From Robertmurraya dakarensis (GTDB taxonomy: Bacteria; Bacillota; Bacilli; Bacillales; Cytobacillaceae): DNA of 64,000 bases. A program made the translations under genes and the position numbers. Shown here one piece after another: positions 44,609 through 53,856 of the stretch (position 1 is the stretch's first letter; each line of letters starts with the position of its first letter). The notes under the pieces are model-generated. The model saw only the letters and a program-made list of their open reading frames with translations, searched no databases and was not told where the DNA came from. Location of the stretch: the NCBI RefSeq assembly GCF_900156875.1, contig NZ_LT707409.1, positions 2,746,627 through 2,810,626 of the forward strand. Direction: 5' to 3'.

Positions 44609-45826
44609 TTATAGGAAATTAAATTTACCTTTTTTAAATACTAATGTTGGTCCGCCAATCATATAGAGAGAACGGTTATCGATAACTTTTTTCATGAACG
44701 AAGCCTTGCCGCCGACCATTTTCTTCCCGAAAGCAACCCCAATAGCATCGTCTTCACCAAGGGAACATACCGTCCCTTTGATATCAGGTGTAAAGGATTG
44801 AATTTCACCTTTCCCGCGAATTAATACAGCCAGGTTATGTGCACATGTTTCCCCTTGCTGCATGGCAATTTGCGCAGTAGGCGGGTAAGGACGATTGATT
44901 TCCTCATTAATAATTAATGCTGAATCACCAATAATAAACACATCATCATATCCAGGCGCTCTTAAATCCGGTTGAACCTTCACACGGCCGCGCATTGCCT
45001 CGAATCCTGATTTTTCAATGACTGAATTTCCTCTAATTCCAGCAGCCCATACAACTGTACCAGCCTTAATCTCTTCTAACTCATCTTCACCTTTGGCCAC
45101 AATAATACCTTCTGGTGTGCCTTCTTTTACAGCCGTACCGATCATGAATGTTACGCCTTTTTTCTCCAATTGAGCAACAGCGTATTTAACTAATTCGGCA
45201 TCAAACCCAGGTAAAACCGTTGGAGCTGCTTCCACACAAAGCATTTTCACTTTATTTGGATCAACATCATACTCACGGCATAATTCTGGAACGCGATTTG
45301 ATAGTTCTCCTAAAAATTCAATTCCAGTAAATCCAGCTCCGCCTACAACAATGGTTAGTCTTTCTTCTTTTTTCTCTTCTTCAGCCTTATAGGTAGCAAA
45401 CTGATATTCAATATGTTCACGAATTTGACGGGCTGAATCAACATTTACAATTGAAAATGCATGTTCCTTGAGCCCTTTAATTCCAAATGTTTCAGATTCT
45501 CCGCCTAAAGCAACAACCAGGTAATCGTATTCAAGTTCTCCGTCCTCGAGAATTACCTTCTTTTCCTTCGTGTTAATCTCAGATACTGTTCCTTGAATAA
45601 AATCAACTTTGTTACGATCAATCACTTCTGAAATATTGTATCGGACGCGATCATGGTGTAATGTACCTGCTGAAGCCTCATGCAACCAAGTTGTCTCATA
45701 ATGATAATCATTTTTGTTCACTAGTAGAATTTCTACCTCATTCACCCCGACAGCTTTTTGTAATTTCGTAGCCGTCATTAATCCCCCATAACCTGCTCCT
45801 AAAATAACAACCTTTGGCTTTCTCAA
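44609..45826 (-). CDS. yumB: Type II NADH dehydrogenase-like protein YumB
   Basis: 405 aa from TTG 45826, after GGTGG; an upstream GTG would add 5 residues. FAD Rossmann motif [14 protein letters not shown] (about 8-21), second dinucleotide fold [15 protein letters not shown] (about 162-176), and the FAD motif GDSALI. Single-subunit non-proton-pumping NADH:quinone oxidoreductase family. A Rex-like site lies about 105 bp upstream. Confidence 0.93.
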   Translation of the reverse strand: MRKPKVVILGAGYGGLMTATKLQKAVGVNEVEILLVNKNDYHYETTWLHEASAGTLHHDRVRYNISEVIDRNKVDFIQGTVSEINTKEKKVILEDGELEYDYLVVALGGESETFGIKGLKEHAFSIVNVDSARQIREHIEYQFATYKAEEEKKEERLTIVVGGAGFTGIEFLGELSNRVPELCREYDVDPNKVKMLCVEAAPTVLPGFDAELVKYAVAQLEKKGVTFMIGTAVKEGTPEGIIVAKGEDELEEIKAGTVVWAAGIRGNSVIEKSGFEAMRGRVKVQPDLRAPGYDDVFIIGDSALIINEEINRPYPPTAQIAMQQGETCAHNLAVLIRGKGEIQSFTPDIKGTVCSLGEDDAIGVAFGKKMVGGKASFMKKVIDNRSLYMIGGPTLVFKKGKFNFL

Positions 45827-46203
45827 AGTAATCACTTCCACCTTTTTTTATTAGAATTATATATATCATATCTACTTCTTCTTATTTTCACTCAGCGGCG
45901 GTATTTATATTTAAAGAAATAAGAAAAAGTATGTGAAAACCTTCACGAACCAAGACATAAAACCGTACTAATTTTGTCACAAAAAATTAACAATGCGTTT
46001 ACATATAACATAATATTCCTTCTGACGGCGTTTTTCAAGACTAAATTCATCATTACTGGCCAAAAGTAAGATATAATAATACTTTTTTTCATATTATTAT
46101 TGTTATAACCATTGTATTACTGCTAATTGCCAAATGTGAGTAATATTTTAATTTGTGTTAATATTTATAATAGAGTGAACTATTCTCTTAGGGGGGTTCT
46201 GTA
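45827..46203. other. Divergent promoter region yumB-yumC
   Basis: 377 bp, AT-rich. It holds the Rex-like operator (45931-45947) and an A/T-rich stretch with TATAAT-like sequence (about 46165-46170) close to yumC. I see no gene. Confidence 0.5.
45931..45947. promoter_or_regulatory. Rex-like operator upstream of yumB
   Basis: ATGTGAA-AACC-TTCACG matches the Rex consensus TTGTGAA-N4-TTCACAA at most positions and, outside the 4-nt spacer, is identical to the site at 18809-18825. Rex represses NADH-dehydrogenase genes in other Gram-positive bacteria. YumB being an NADH dehydrogenase fits. Confidence 0.5.
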
Positions 46204-47199
46204 ATGAAAAAAGATCAAAAAATTTATGATATAACCATTATTGGCGGTGGTCCCACTGGTTTATTTACTGCATTTTATGGAGGGATGAGACAGGCATCTG
46301 TGAAAATCATCGAAAGTTTGCCGCAGCTTGGTGGTCAGTTGTCTGCATTATATCCAGAAAAATATATATACGATGTCGCCGGGTTCCCGAAGGTACGGGC
46401 ACAAGAACTTGTTAACAACCTTAAGGAACAGATGTCTAAATTTGATCAAACCATTGCCCTGGAACAGTCCGTCGAAAAAATAGAAAAACAAGATGATAAC
46501 ATCTTTAAATTAACCACAAACAAAGAAATTCATTACTCGAAATCCATTATTATTACTGCCGGAAATGGTGCATTTCAACCCCGCCGGCTAGAGCTTGAAA
46601 ATGCTGTTCACTATGAAGGAAAAAATCTGCATTACTTTATAGATGATTTAACTCAATTTGCAGGACAGAAAGTCGTTGTTTTTGGCGGAGGAGATTCCGC
46701 TGTCGACTGGGCGCTTATGCTCGAACCTATTGCAAAAGAAGTAACCATTATTCACCGTCGTGATAAATTCCGAGCCCATGAACATAGTGTAGAGAACCTT
46801 CACCGATCAAAAGTTCATGTAAAGACGCCGTTTGTTCCAGCTGATCTGATTGGTGACGAGATCGGAATCAAACAAGTGGTCATTCAAGAAGTTAAAGGCG
46901 AAAACAAAGAAAGTATTGATGTTGATGCGGTGATCTGTAATTATGGCTTTATTTCTTCTTTAGGACCCATTAAAGAATGGGGTCTGGAGATACAAAAAAA
47001 TTCTATTGTCGTGAATTCAAAAATGGAAACGAATATCCCTGGAATTTATGCGGCAGGAGATATTTGCACTTATGAAGGCAAGGTGAAACTAATTGCTTGC
47101 GGTTTTGGCGAAGCACCTACAGCAGTCAACAACGCCAAGACCTATTTTGATCCGAAAGCAAAAGCCCAGCCGCTTCACAGTTCATCCATGTTTGATTAG
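46204..47199 (+). CDS. yumC: Ferredoxin/flavodoxin--NADP+ reductase (thioredoxin-reductase type), YumC
   Basis: 331 aa. FAD motif [16 protein letters not shown] (about 12-27), NADP fold [16 protein letters not shown] (about 158-173) and the second FAD motif AAGDICTY. There is no CxxC redox pair, which sets the FNR type apart from thioredoxin reductase. AGGGGGG lies upstream. It supplies or drains NADPH electrons for ferredoxin-dependent enzymes. Confidence 0.93.
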   Translation: MKKDQKIYDITIIGGGPTGLFTAFYGGMRQASVKIIESLPQLGGQLSALYPEKYIYDVAGFPKVRAQELVNNLKEQMSKFDQTIALEQSVEKIEKQDDNIFKLTTNKEIHYSKSIIITAGNGAFQPRRLELENAVHYEGKNLHYFIDDLTQFAGQKVVVFGGGDSAVDWALMLEPIAKEVTIIHRRDKFRAHEHSVENLHRSKVHVKTPFVPADLIGDEIGIKQVVIQEVKGENKESIDVDAVICNYGFISSLGPIKEWGLEIQKNSIVVNSKMETNIPGIYAAGDICTYEGKVKLIACGFGEAPTAVNNAKTYFDPKAKAQPLHSSSMFD

Positions 47200-47223
47200 A
47201 ACACCTTTTTACTGACATAAAGG

Positions 47224-47262
47224 AAAAAGCAAAGCTCCAAAGATATGGCGCTTTGCTTTTTC
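47224..47262. terminator. Bidirectional terminator yumC-yutM
   Basis: AAAAAGCAAAGC/GCTTTGCTTTTT, 12-bp stem. Confidence 0.88.
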
Positions 47263-47279
47263 TTATTAGATCATCATGT

Positions 47280-47639
47280 TTAGCATTCTTCTGGAGACCC
47301 CTCATTTGTTGCTGTACGGAAGGATGAACCACATCCACAAGAAGCGATCGCATTAGGGTTATCAATTGTAAACCCGCCGCCCATTAATGATTCTTTATAG
47401 TCAATTTTAGTCCCTTTTAATGCAGGAGCACTCGTTTTATCCACAAGAATTTTGATGCCGTACTGCTCAAGCTGCGAATCTCCATCTTCTACTTCATGAG
47501 CAAAACCCATTCCGTAAGACAAACCGCTGCAGCCTCCTCCTTGGATGCTGACACGCAGGAATGCACCTTCTTCTTCATTTTCTTTCATCATTTCTTTTAT
47601 ATGAAGAGCTGCCGATTCAGTTAACGAAACAATTTCCAT
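47280..47639 (-). CDS. yutM: Iron-sulfur cluster carrier, A-type (HesB/IscA family), YutM
   Basis: 119 aa. Three conserved Cys: SIQGGGCSGLSYG (about 36) and SCGCGSSF (about 102-104). It delivers Fe-S clusters to target proteins. TTAGGAGG precedes the ATG. The YutI scaffold-like protein lies 3.2 kb away. Confidence 0.92.
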   Translation of the reverse strand: MEIVSLTESAALHIKEMMKENEEEGAFLRVSIQGGGCSGLSYGMGFAHEVEDGDSQLEQYGIKILVDKTSAPALKGTKIDYKESLMGGGFTIDNPNAIASCGCGSSFRTATNEGSPEEC

Positions 47640-47853
47640 GAAATTCCCCTCCTAATTTAAGGATTATATTATTAGTATATACACGATCAAGGTGTAACTC
47701 AACTAGACTGCTTTATCAAAAAGCAAACGATGAATTAAATGCAGGTATTAAGATCTAGTTAATTTACTGTATTTTAATCCTTTTATCACAAAAATTAATG
47801 TATAATATAAATAAACACATCTATTAGACCTATTTCGAAAGTTGGTGATGAAA

Positions 47854-48549
47854 TTGGCTCAACAATTAGAACCTCATTATGATAAAAAATATAAATGCCT
47901 TATGTGCAGCCATTCTTTTACATCCAAAAAAATTCGTTCACGATTTGTAAAGGTCGTCGACTATGACAGTGACTTTAGGCCTATCTATTCTACGGAAGAA
48001 ATCAATCCCATTTTCTATTACGTGAAAGTTTGCCCCCAATGCGGATTTTCCTTTTCTGACGACTTTCAGCCTTATTTCCCTCCAAACGCAAAGGAAATCA
48101 TTACAGAAAAAGTATGTGATCAGTGGGTCCCTCATGAATTTGGCGATATTCGTGATAGCAGGATGGCACTGCAAACATTGAAGCTTGGCGCCTATTGCGG
48201 AACGTTAAAGAAGGAAAAACATATTTCTATGGCAGGTATATACATGCGTCTCGCCTGGCTTTACCGTTCCATCAGTAACGAAGAACAAGAACAAAGATTT
48301 ATGAAATTAGCTTTAAAGGAATATACTGAGTCCTACATGACCGATGATTTTCGAGGCACTCAAGTAACAGAATTACGCATTCTCTACTTGATTGGGGAAT
48401 TATCACGCCGAACGAATCAAATTCAGCAGGCCATTAAGTATTTCTCAAAGGTTATTGAGAGGCAAAATACTTCAACTGAACCAAAAACAGTTGAAATGGC
48501 CAGGGAGCGCTGGTACGAGATAAGAGAAAAACAGAAAGAGACAATTTGA
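47854..48549 (+). CDS. DUF2225 family protein with CxxC pairs
   Basis: 231 aa counting from TTG 47854 (GGTGAT lies 4 nt upstream; ATG 47848 is an alternative). The N-terminus holds YKCLMCSHSF (about 12-21) and a second CPQCGFSF (about 58-65), a likely zinc site. The C-terminal half is helical and TPR-like. Conserved in Bacillus; function unknown. Confidence 0.8.
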   Translation: MAQQLEPHYDKKYKCLMCSHSFTSKKIRSRFVKVVDYDSDFRPIYSTEEINPIFYYVKVCPQCGFSFSDDFQPYFPPNAKEIITEKVCDQWVPHEFGDIRDSRMALQTLKLGAYCGTLKKEKHISMAGIYMRLAWLYRSISNEEQEQRFMKLALKEYTESYMTDDFRGTQVTELRILYLIGELSRRTNQIQQAIKYFSKVIERQNTSTEPKTVEMARERWYEIREKQKETI

Positions 48550-48557
48550 TTAGTAAA

Positions 48558-48585
48558 TGAGGGGCCAGCATCTCCCCTCATTTTA
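48558..48585. terminator. Terminator between DUF2225 and yuzB genes
   Basis: TGAGGGG/CCCCTCA stem followed by TTTTATTT. Confidence 0.8.
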
Positions 48586-48586
48586 T

Positions 48587-48826
48587 TTAGAACATTGGAT
48601 GATCCTCTAAGTACTGATAAATATTTTCTACTAAAGCATCCGGTGTTTCACCTGTTACGACCTCACCATTGACTAATGCATATAATGAAGCCCCACATTT
48701 GCCGCAAAAACCGAGACAGCCATACTCAATAATATCAAAATTAGGATCTTTTTCTAATTGCTCTCTTGCCTTTTGAGCTCCACTTGCTAGATTGCTAATG
48801 CAAAACTCGATGATAGGCTGAATCAT
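48587..48826 (-). CDS. yuzB: YuzB family protein (DUF1450)
   Basis: 79 aa from ATG 48826, chosen because GAGGTG lies upstream; the longer frame lacks a site. C8 (FCISNL) and [10 protein letters not shown] (about 36-45) are the Cys positions typical of this thioredoxin-like ferredoxin relative. Function unknown. Confidence 0.87.
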   Translation of the reverse strand: MIQPIIEFCISNLASGAQKAREQLEKDPNFDIIEYGCLGFCGKCGASLYALVNGEVVTGETPDALVENIYQYLEDHPMF

Positions 48827-48952
48827 CACTTTCACCTCACCACTACAACTAATCCTACAGATTCTATTGCATTTCCGCAAGACGGAATATTCTGTGTTAT
48901 ATAAAAGTTATTGTGTTATATAACTAACTTTATGATTTTTGCCACAAATGTG

Positions 48953-48981
48953 TTGTTATTTTGACACAATTTCGTTATACT
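48953..48981 (+). promoter_or_regulatory. Candidate SigA promoter of yutJ
   Basis: TTGTTA (48953-48958), 17-bp spacer, TATACT (48976-48981). A direct repeat TGTGTTATATAA at 48893-48904 and 48912-48923 lies upstream and may be an activator or repressor site. Confidence 0.5.
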
Positions 48982-49141
48982 TTTTATGGTGTGAAAATAA
49001 TTATATTGATATAAATAGCCTATTATCTCCTTAATAGTATCTTGATTGCAAGTCTTTCGGATCTACCATTTATTTCAAAATGTTATATTAATATATTGTG
49101 TGATGGCTTAAAAGAGAAGAGACAAAGGGGAATTTAAAAAC

Positions 49142-50209
49142 ATGAAAAATCTCGTAGTTGTAGGCGGCGGCTATGGTGGTATGAGAATTCTTGCTAGATT
49201 TTTGCCGAGTCAGCTCCCAGAAGATGTAACGATCACTTTAATTGACCGCAATCCTTATCATTGTTTAAAAACAGAATATTACGCATTAGCAGCTGGAACA
49301 ATCTCTGATCAACATGTGCGTGTTGCATTTCCCGAGCACCCTCGCTTGAAGATCACCTATGGTGATGTAACTGGATTTGACTTAGAGAAGAAAAAGGTTT
49401 TAATGAAAGATGCAGAAGCGATTAACTATGATGATTTAATCATCGGTCTGGGCTGTGAGGATAACTATCATGGTGTCCCTGGTGCGCAAGAAAATACCTA
49501 CAGCATTCAATCTATTGAAAAGTCTCGTGAAACTTATCAAACGTTAAATAATCTTGCACCTGGTTCGATTGTAAGTATTGTCGGAGCAGGTTTAAGCGGT
49601 GTTGAATTGGCAAGTGAACTTAATGAAAGCCGTCCCGATCTAAGAATTAAACTATTCGATCGCGGAAATCATATTTTGTCAGCATTCCCAGTTCGTCTAA
49701 GTACGTATGTAGAGAATTGGTTTGACTCCCATGGTGTTGAAATTGTCAGCAATTCGAACATTACAAAAGTAGAACCAAATACGTTATACAATCACGAGGA
49801 ATCTATTTACAGCGACGTCATTGTTTGGACTGCAGGGATACAGCCAAGTAAGATCGTTCGTGAAATGGATGTTGAAAAAGATCGGCAAGGCAGAGTGGTT
49901 CTAACTCCACATCATAATATCCCTGGCAATGAGCATGTATATGTAATCGGAGACTGTGCAAGTCTTCCACATGCCCCAAGTGCCCAGCTTGCTGAAGGAC
50001 AAGCAGAGCAAGTTGTTCAAATCCTCCTAAAGCGCTGGAATAACGAAGAACTGCCAGAATCACTGCCGACTATTAAGTTAAAAGGCATTCTCGGTTCTCT
50101 CGGTAAAAAACATGGATTTGGCATGGTAGCAGAACGGCCTTTAACCGGGCGCGTTGCGCGTCTATTAAAATCAGGAATACTGTGGATGTACAAATATCAT
50201 AACGGATAA
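49142..50209 (+). CDS. yutJ: NADH dehydrogenase-like protein YutJ
   Basis: 355 aa. FAD motif VVGGGYGGMRILARF (about 5-19), second fold IVGAGLSGVELASEL (about 142-156) and GDCASLP (about 263). Second NDH-2-type protein in this window; partner and substrate unclear. AAAGGGG precedes the ATG. Confidence 0.92.
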   Translation: MKNLVVVGGGYGGMRILARFLPSQLPEDVTITLIDRNPYHCLKTEYYALAAGTISDQHVRVAFPEHPRLKITYGDVTGFDLEKKKVLMKDAEAINYDDLIIGLGCEDNYHGVPGAQENTYSIQSIEKSRETYQTLNNLAPGSIVSIVGAGLSGVELASELNESRPDLRIKLFDRGNHILSAFPVRLSTYVENWFDSHGVEIVSNSNITKVEPNTLYNHEESIYSDVIVWTAGIQPSKIVREMDVEKDRQGRVVLTPHHNIPGNEHVYVIGDCASLPHAPSAQLAEGQAEQVVQILLKRWNNEELPESLPTIKLKGILGSLGKKHGFGMVAERPLTGRVARLLKSGILWMYKYHNG

Positions 50210-50225
50210 GCCTTATTTAATTTAA

Positions 50226-50258
50226 AAACATACGCATGCCAAGCTGCGTATGTTTTTT
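50226..50258 (+). terminator. Terminator of yutJ
   Basis: ACATACGCA/TGCGTATGT stem followed by TTTTTT. Confidence 0.85.
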
Positions 50259-50263
50259 ATGTT

Positions 50264-50593
50264 TCATTCACCTGCACTGTACCCATACTTTTCCATTTCA
50301 GCATAAATCGTCTTTAACCGAGGATTGCCTTCACCCACCACTTGATCTCCTATTGTGACAACCGGGTAAAACATATCTTCCTCGATTACTTTCTGCGAAA
50401 AGCTTTGGATGCTCTCTTCTTGTGGCGGATTGTATATGTCAATATAAGAAATTTTAAAAGGCTGATTAGGATACTTTCGGCTTAATGCAGCTTCTAACCA
50501 TTCATACGTTTCTTTTGAAGACGGAAGGTTTACGCAGCTAGCGCAAATCTGTTCAGCTCCAAAAACAAATATTTCTGCTTCTTTCTTTTTCAT
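50264..50593 (-). CDS. yuzD: YuzD family protein (DUF1462)
   Basis: 109 aa from ATG 50593 with AAAGGAG upstream. Thioredoxin-like fold with CASC (about 14-17) in VFGAEQICASCVNLP. Conserved in Bacillus; function unknown, likely redox or metal related. Confidence 0.87.
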   Translation of the reverse strand: MKKKEAEIFVFGAEQICASCVNLPSSKETYEWLEAALSRKYPNQPFKISYIDIYNPPQEESIQSFSQKVIEEDMFYPVVTIGDQVVGEGNPRLKTIYAEMEKYGYSAGE

Positions 50594-50831
50594 AAATTCC
50601 CCACTCCTTTGCATTCTATATTATATTTTACAGTATACTAAGGTGAACACATAAGAAAATCACGTCATAATGGATTTTTATTGAGAATTTTTGCAACTAA
50701 TAGAGAATATTTAAGTCAGCATCCGCCTTTATTTTGACAAAAAGGATTGTAGAATAATGGATTTTAAGGTTTAAGGATAGATTTTTTTCGTTAGAAACAT
50801 TATAATAATGATTAGGAAAGGAGCGATGAAA

Positions 50832-51065
50832 TTGGCTGAACAAATGTTTGAACAAGTACAGGAAGTTTTAGATAAATTAAGACCATTTCTTCTTCGCGAT
50901 GGAGGAGACTGTGAATTAGTTGATGTTGACGAAGGTATTGTAAAACTACGTTTATTAGGTGCTTGCGGATCATGCCCAAGTTCAACGATCACATTAAAAG
51001 CAGGGATTGAACGTGCTCTTTTAGAGGAAGTTCCTGGCGTAGTAGAAGTTGAACAAGTATTCTAA
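50832..51065 (+). CDS. yutI: NifU-like Fe-S scaffold, YutI (Nfu)
   Basis: 77 aa from TTG 50832, where AAAGGAG lies 9 nt upstream; the ATG two codons earlier has too short a spacing. The Nfu motif [15 protein letters not shown] (about 46-60) holds the two cluster Cys in CGSC. It assembles or carries [4Fe-4S] clusters. Confidence 0.92.
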   Translation: MAEQMFEQVQEVLDKLRPFLLRDGGDCELVDVDEGIVKLRLLGACGSCPSSTITLKAGIERALLEEVPGVVEVEQVF

Positions 51066-51083
51066 TTCATTCTTTATTAATAC

Positions 51084-51117
51084 AGCACGCTTTCTTTTAT
51101 AGAAGGCGTGCTTTTTT
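51084..51117 (+). terminator. Terminator of yutI
   Basis: AGCACGC/GCGTGCT stem followed by TTTTTT. A separate hairpin TGTCTGAAT/ATTCAGACA lies at about 51168-51196. Confidence 0.82.
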
Positions 51118-51219
51118 ATTTGGGCCGCGTATTTTTTGGACAGAAATCTCATGGATTTATATAGGGCTTGTCTGAATCCGTGGCATATTCAGACAGGACC
51201 TACCCTCGCAATTATCACA

Positions 51220-51252
51220 AAGGCGAATTCCCCAAAAAAGAGAATTCGCCTT
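51220..51252 (-). terminator. Hairpin at the end of thrB
   Basis: AAGGCGAATTC/GAATTCGCCTT, a perfect 11-bp stem just past the thrB stop. Confidence 0.75.
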
Positions 51253-51263
51253 AAAAACTTAAA

Positions 51264-52181
51264 CTATTGCTTGACCCTTTTTTGTACAGTTACTTGACTG
51301 CCCGCTTGGTCTATTTGTAAACAAGTGTATTCCATGCCAGGGTCGGCAGCTTTTAATTTTTCTAAAAGCACTTGGCCATGGCCGCTTTCACAGAAACAAA
51401 TGACGGTTGGACCTGCTCCGCTTAAAGCGACACCGTAAGCCCCTTCTTCATAGGCAAGCTCTTCTATTCCTTCTAAATGAGGAACAAGCTTTCTGCGATA
51501 TGGCTGGTGGTATAGATCTTTTCTCATCATCTTGCCTGCTAAACGGTAATCACCGCTTAATAGTGCGGCAACCATCACGTTTCCGATTGATCCTGCTTTC
51601 ACCGCTTCCGCAAACGGCAGCTCATTAGGCAGAACATTCCTTGATTCCTTTGTTAACAGCTCTTCCGTCGGAATCACCGTAACTAAATCAAATTGCAGAA
51701 GGTTGTTTACAACAGCAAACACTTCATCTTCCTGCAGGCTGCCGATCACTAGACCACCATAAAGCGATGCTCCAACATTGTCTGGATGACCTTCCATTTT
51801 GGAAGCAATTTGGAACTTTTCCTCTTTTGATAAGTTCAATTGTGCTGCTGCGTCAGCAAGTTCAATTCCAGCAATAATAGCTGCTGCACTGGAGCCTAAG
51901 CCCCTTGTGAGAGGAATGTCACTTTCCATTTTAATTTTGCATGATGGCAATGTCTTCCCATGCTTCGCTGCAGTGCTGATTGCTACTTGTATAATAAAAT
52001 TTGATTCATCCTTTGGAAACACATTCAGTTCCTCTGATAGCATGACCAATTCCCAAGTTTCAGCTTTTTCCACTTCTAATCTTAAGTATCGATTAACGGC
52101 TAATCCGATGGAATCGAACCCAGGACCTAGGTTGGCCGTACTTCCAGGCACCTGAATTGTTAACATATCACCATCACCCAT
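51264..52181 (-). CDS. thrB: Homoserine kinase
   Basis: 305 aa. GHMP kinase: N-terminal VPGSTANLGPGFDSIGLA (about 10-27), ATP loop PLTRGLGSSAAAI (about 90-102), C-terminal GVALSGAGPTVICF. It phosphorylates homoserine in threonine synthesis. ATG 52181 with AAAGGAG 10 nt upstream; an in-frame ATG at 52166 is an alternative. In the usual Bacillus order hom-thrC-thrB, thrC should lie between this gene and hom; it is missing here. Confidence 0.93.
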   Translation of the reverse strand: MGDGDMLTIQVPGSTANLGPGFDSIGLAVNRYLRLEVEKAETWELVMLSEELNVFPKDESNFIIQVAISTAAKHGKTLPSCKIKMESDIPLTRGLGSSAAAIIAGIELADAAAQLNLSKEEKFQIASKMEGHPDNVGASLYGGLVIGSLQEDEVFAVVNNLLQFDLVTVIPTEELLTKESRNVLPNELPFAEAVKAGSIGNVMVAALLSGDYRLAGKMMRKDLYHQPYRRKLVPHLEGIEELAYEEGAYGVALSGAGPTVICFCESGHGQVLLEKLKAADPGMEYTCLQIDQAGSQVTVQKRVKQ

Positions 52182-52275
52182 ACACGTACAACTCCTTTAA
52201 TATGACACAACCGCTGCTTCACCGGCGGGAAGAAGCACTGGTTTATTTGACTGACTTCAGGCTTTTATTTTATTT

Positions 52276-52317
52276 TTATCCTGCTTTAAGACCTTTGCCA
52301 GTTAAAATACTCAGCTT
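52276..52317 (-). pseudogene. thrC: Short residue of threonine synthase gene (thrC)
   Basis: In the 152-bp gap between hom and thrB, one minus-strand frame reads KLSILTGKGLKAG then stop. This resembles the C-terminal end of Bacillus ThrC, where I recall a VAVLTGNGLKDP segment. No other thrC sequence is left. The likely history is a deletion from near the hom stop to the last codons of thrC. The match is short (about 10-12 residues), so chance similarity is possible. Confidence 0.5.
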
Positions 52318-52333
52318 ATTACGTTTGCATTTA

Positions 52334-53629
52334 TTACTTTCCAGTTCCCTCAACACGATAGGAACTGTCAATATGATGAACGGCTTGCAGATCTCTCAAT
52401 TGAACTAAGATTTCTTCATAATCCTGCAATGAAGCATTATGAGTCACTAAAACGATCTCTGCTAGTCCTTTTTCTTTATTAGGCAATTGGAGGATCTTTT
52501 CAAAGCTCACTCCATGGCCAGAGAAGATGGTCGTGATATTGGCAAATACACCCACTTCATCTTTTACATGCAGGCGTAAGAAATACTTAGAAAATACTTC
52601 ATTCGGTGCCTTCAATTGTTTTTCATATTGTGGTGTTACGACATTTTTACCGTTAACTCCAAGCACCATATTCTTCATGACCACAACTAAATCTGAGACA
52701 ATAGAGGTCGCCGTTGGAAGGCTTCCAGCTCCAGGTCCGTAAAACATCGTTTCACCGACAGCTTCTCCATAGACATAGACAGCATTAAATTCGTCATTAA
52801 CAGATGCTAATGGATGGGAATCAGCTAAAAGAGTTGGCTGTACGCTGACCTCAACTTTATTTCCTTCAAGCTCCGCAATTCCAATTAGCTTCATTGTATA
52901 GCCTAACTGCTTTGCATATTGCAAATCATCTTCGGTAATTTCTGTGATCCCTTTGACCTTAACATCATCAAGATCGATTTTCATCGAGAACCCAAGAGAA
53001 GCGAGAATCGCCATTTTGCGAGCGGCATCGAGTCCTTCGACATCAGAAGTTGGGTCTGCTTCAGCAAAACCTAGGTCTTGTGCTTCTTTAAGGACTTCCT
53101 CATAAGCACTTCCTTCTTTGCTCATTTTCGTTAAAATGAAGTTTGTTGTTCCGTTCACAATTCCCATCATTTTTGTAATTCTGTCAGAAGCCAGCCCCTC
53201 TGTTAAGCTTCTCAGGATTGGAATACCGCCCGCAACACTAGCTTCATAGAAAAGGTCACAGCCGTTCTCAGAAGCAACTGTTAGAAGCTCTGAACCGTAC
53301 ACAGCCATCAAATCCTTATTCGCCGTCACAACATGCTTTTTGTTTCTAAGTGCTTGCAGTAACAGCTTGCGAGTATCTTCTACTCCTCCCATTACTTCTA
53401 CTACTACATCGATTTCAGGATTTTCAATTACATCCTCAGCATTCGTTGTCAGCAATTCCTGTTTGATTTCAACACTTCTTGGTTTATCGATACTTTTAAC
53501 AAGAATTTTATTTATTTTTATCGGACAGCCAATTTGATGCATTAGTTTATCTTGATGATTTTCGATTATTTGAACCACACCAGAGCCGACCGTTCCTAAA
53601 CCTAATAATCCAATTGAAATTGCTTCCAC
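52334..53629 (-). CDS. hom: Homoserine dehydrogenase
   Basis: 431 aa from GTG 53629 with GGAGGG upstream. NAD(P) motif GLLGLGTVGSGVV (about 7-19), catalytic region YEASVAGGIPILRSL (about 128-142), and a C-terminal ACT domain (about 350-425) for threonine feedback. A strong promoter lies at 53695-53723. First gene of the thr operon. Confidence 0.95.
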   Translation of the reverse strand: MEAISIGLLGLGTVGSGVVQIIENHQDKLMHQIGCPIKINKILVKSIDKPRSVEIKQELLTTNAEDVIENPEIDVVVEVMGGVEDTRKLLLQALRNKKHVVTANKDLMAVYGSELLTVASENGCDLFYEASVAGGIPILRSLTEGLASDRITKMMGIVNGTTNFILTKMSKEGSAYEEVLKEAQDLGFAEADPTSDVEGLDAARKMAILASLGFSMKIDLDDVKVKGITEITEDDLQYAKQLGYTMKLIGIAELEGNKVEVSVQPTLLADSHPLASVNDEFNAVYVYGEAVGETMFYGPGAGSLPTATSIVSDLVVVMKNMVLGVNGKNVVTPQYEKQLKAPNEVFSKYFLRLHVKDEVGVFANITTIFSGHGVSFEKILQLPNKEKGLAEIVLVTHNASLQDYEEILVQLRDLQAVHHIDSSYRVEGTGK

Positions 53630-53694
53630 GCCATTCCCTCCAAGTTCTTCGAATATGTTCTCCCAAGGAAAACAACTGTATTTGTATAGTAGAC

Positions 53695-53723
53695 ATTATA
53701 GTGCTCTATCTGCTTTTTTACAA
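53695..53723 (-). promoter_or_regulatory. Candidate SigA promoter of hom-thrB
   Basis: On the minus strand TTGTAA (53723-53718), 17-bp spacer, TATAAT (53700-53695). Confidence 0.6.
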
Positions 53724-53856
53724 TAGAAATTTTCATAATTAAAAATAATGTAATCGCTTTATCACTGTTATTTCAGTCATTTTATAATAAAAAAATTTTT
53801 CTTAATAAATCGAAAGCTTGTCCAGCCTAACTCTGAACCTCAGAAGAGAACCCGCT

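Noticed and set aside
52157..52408. 83-aa plus-strand frame across the hom-thrB gap
   Set aside because: Overlaps both real genes in antisense; the gap is better explained by the lost thrC.
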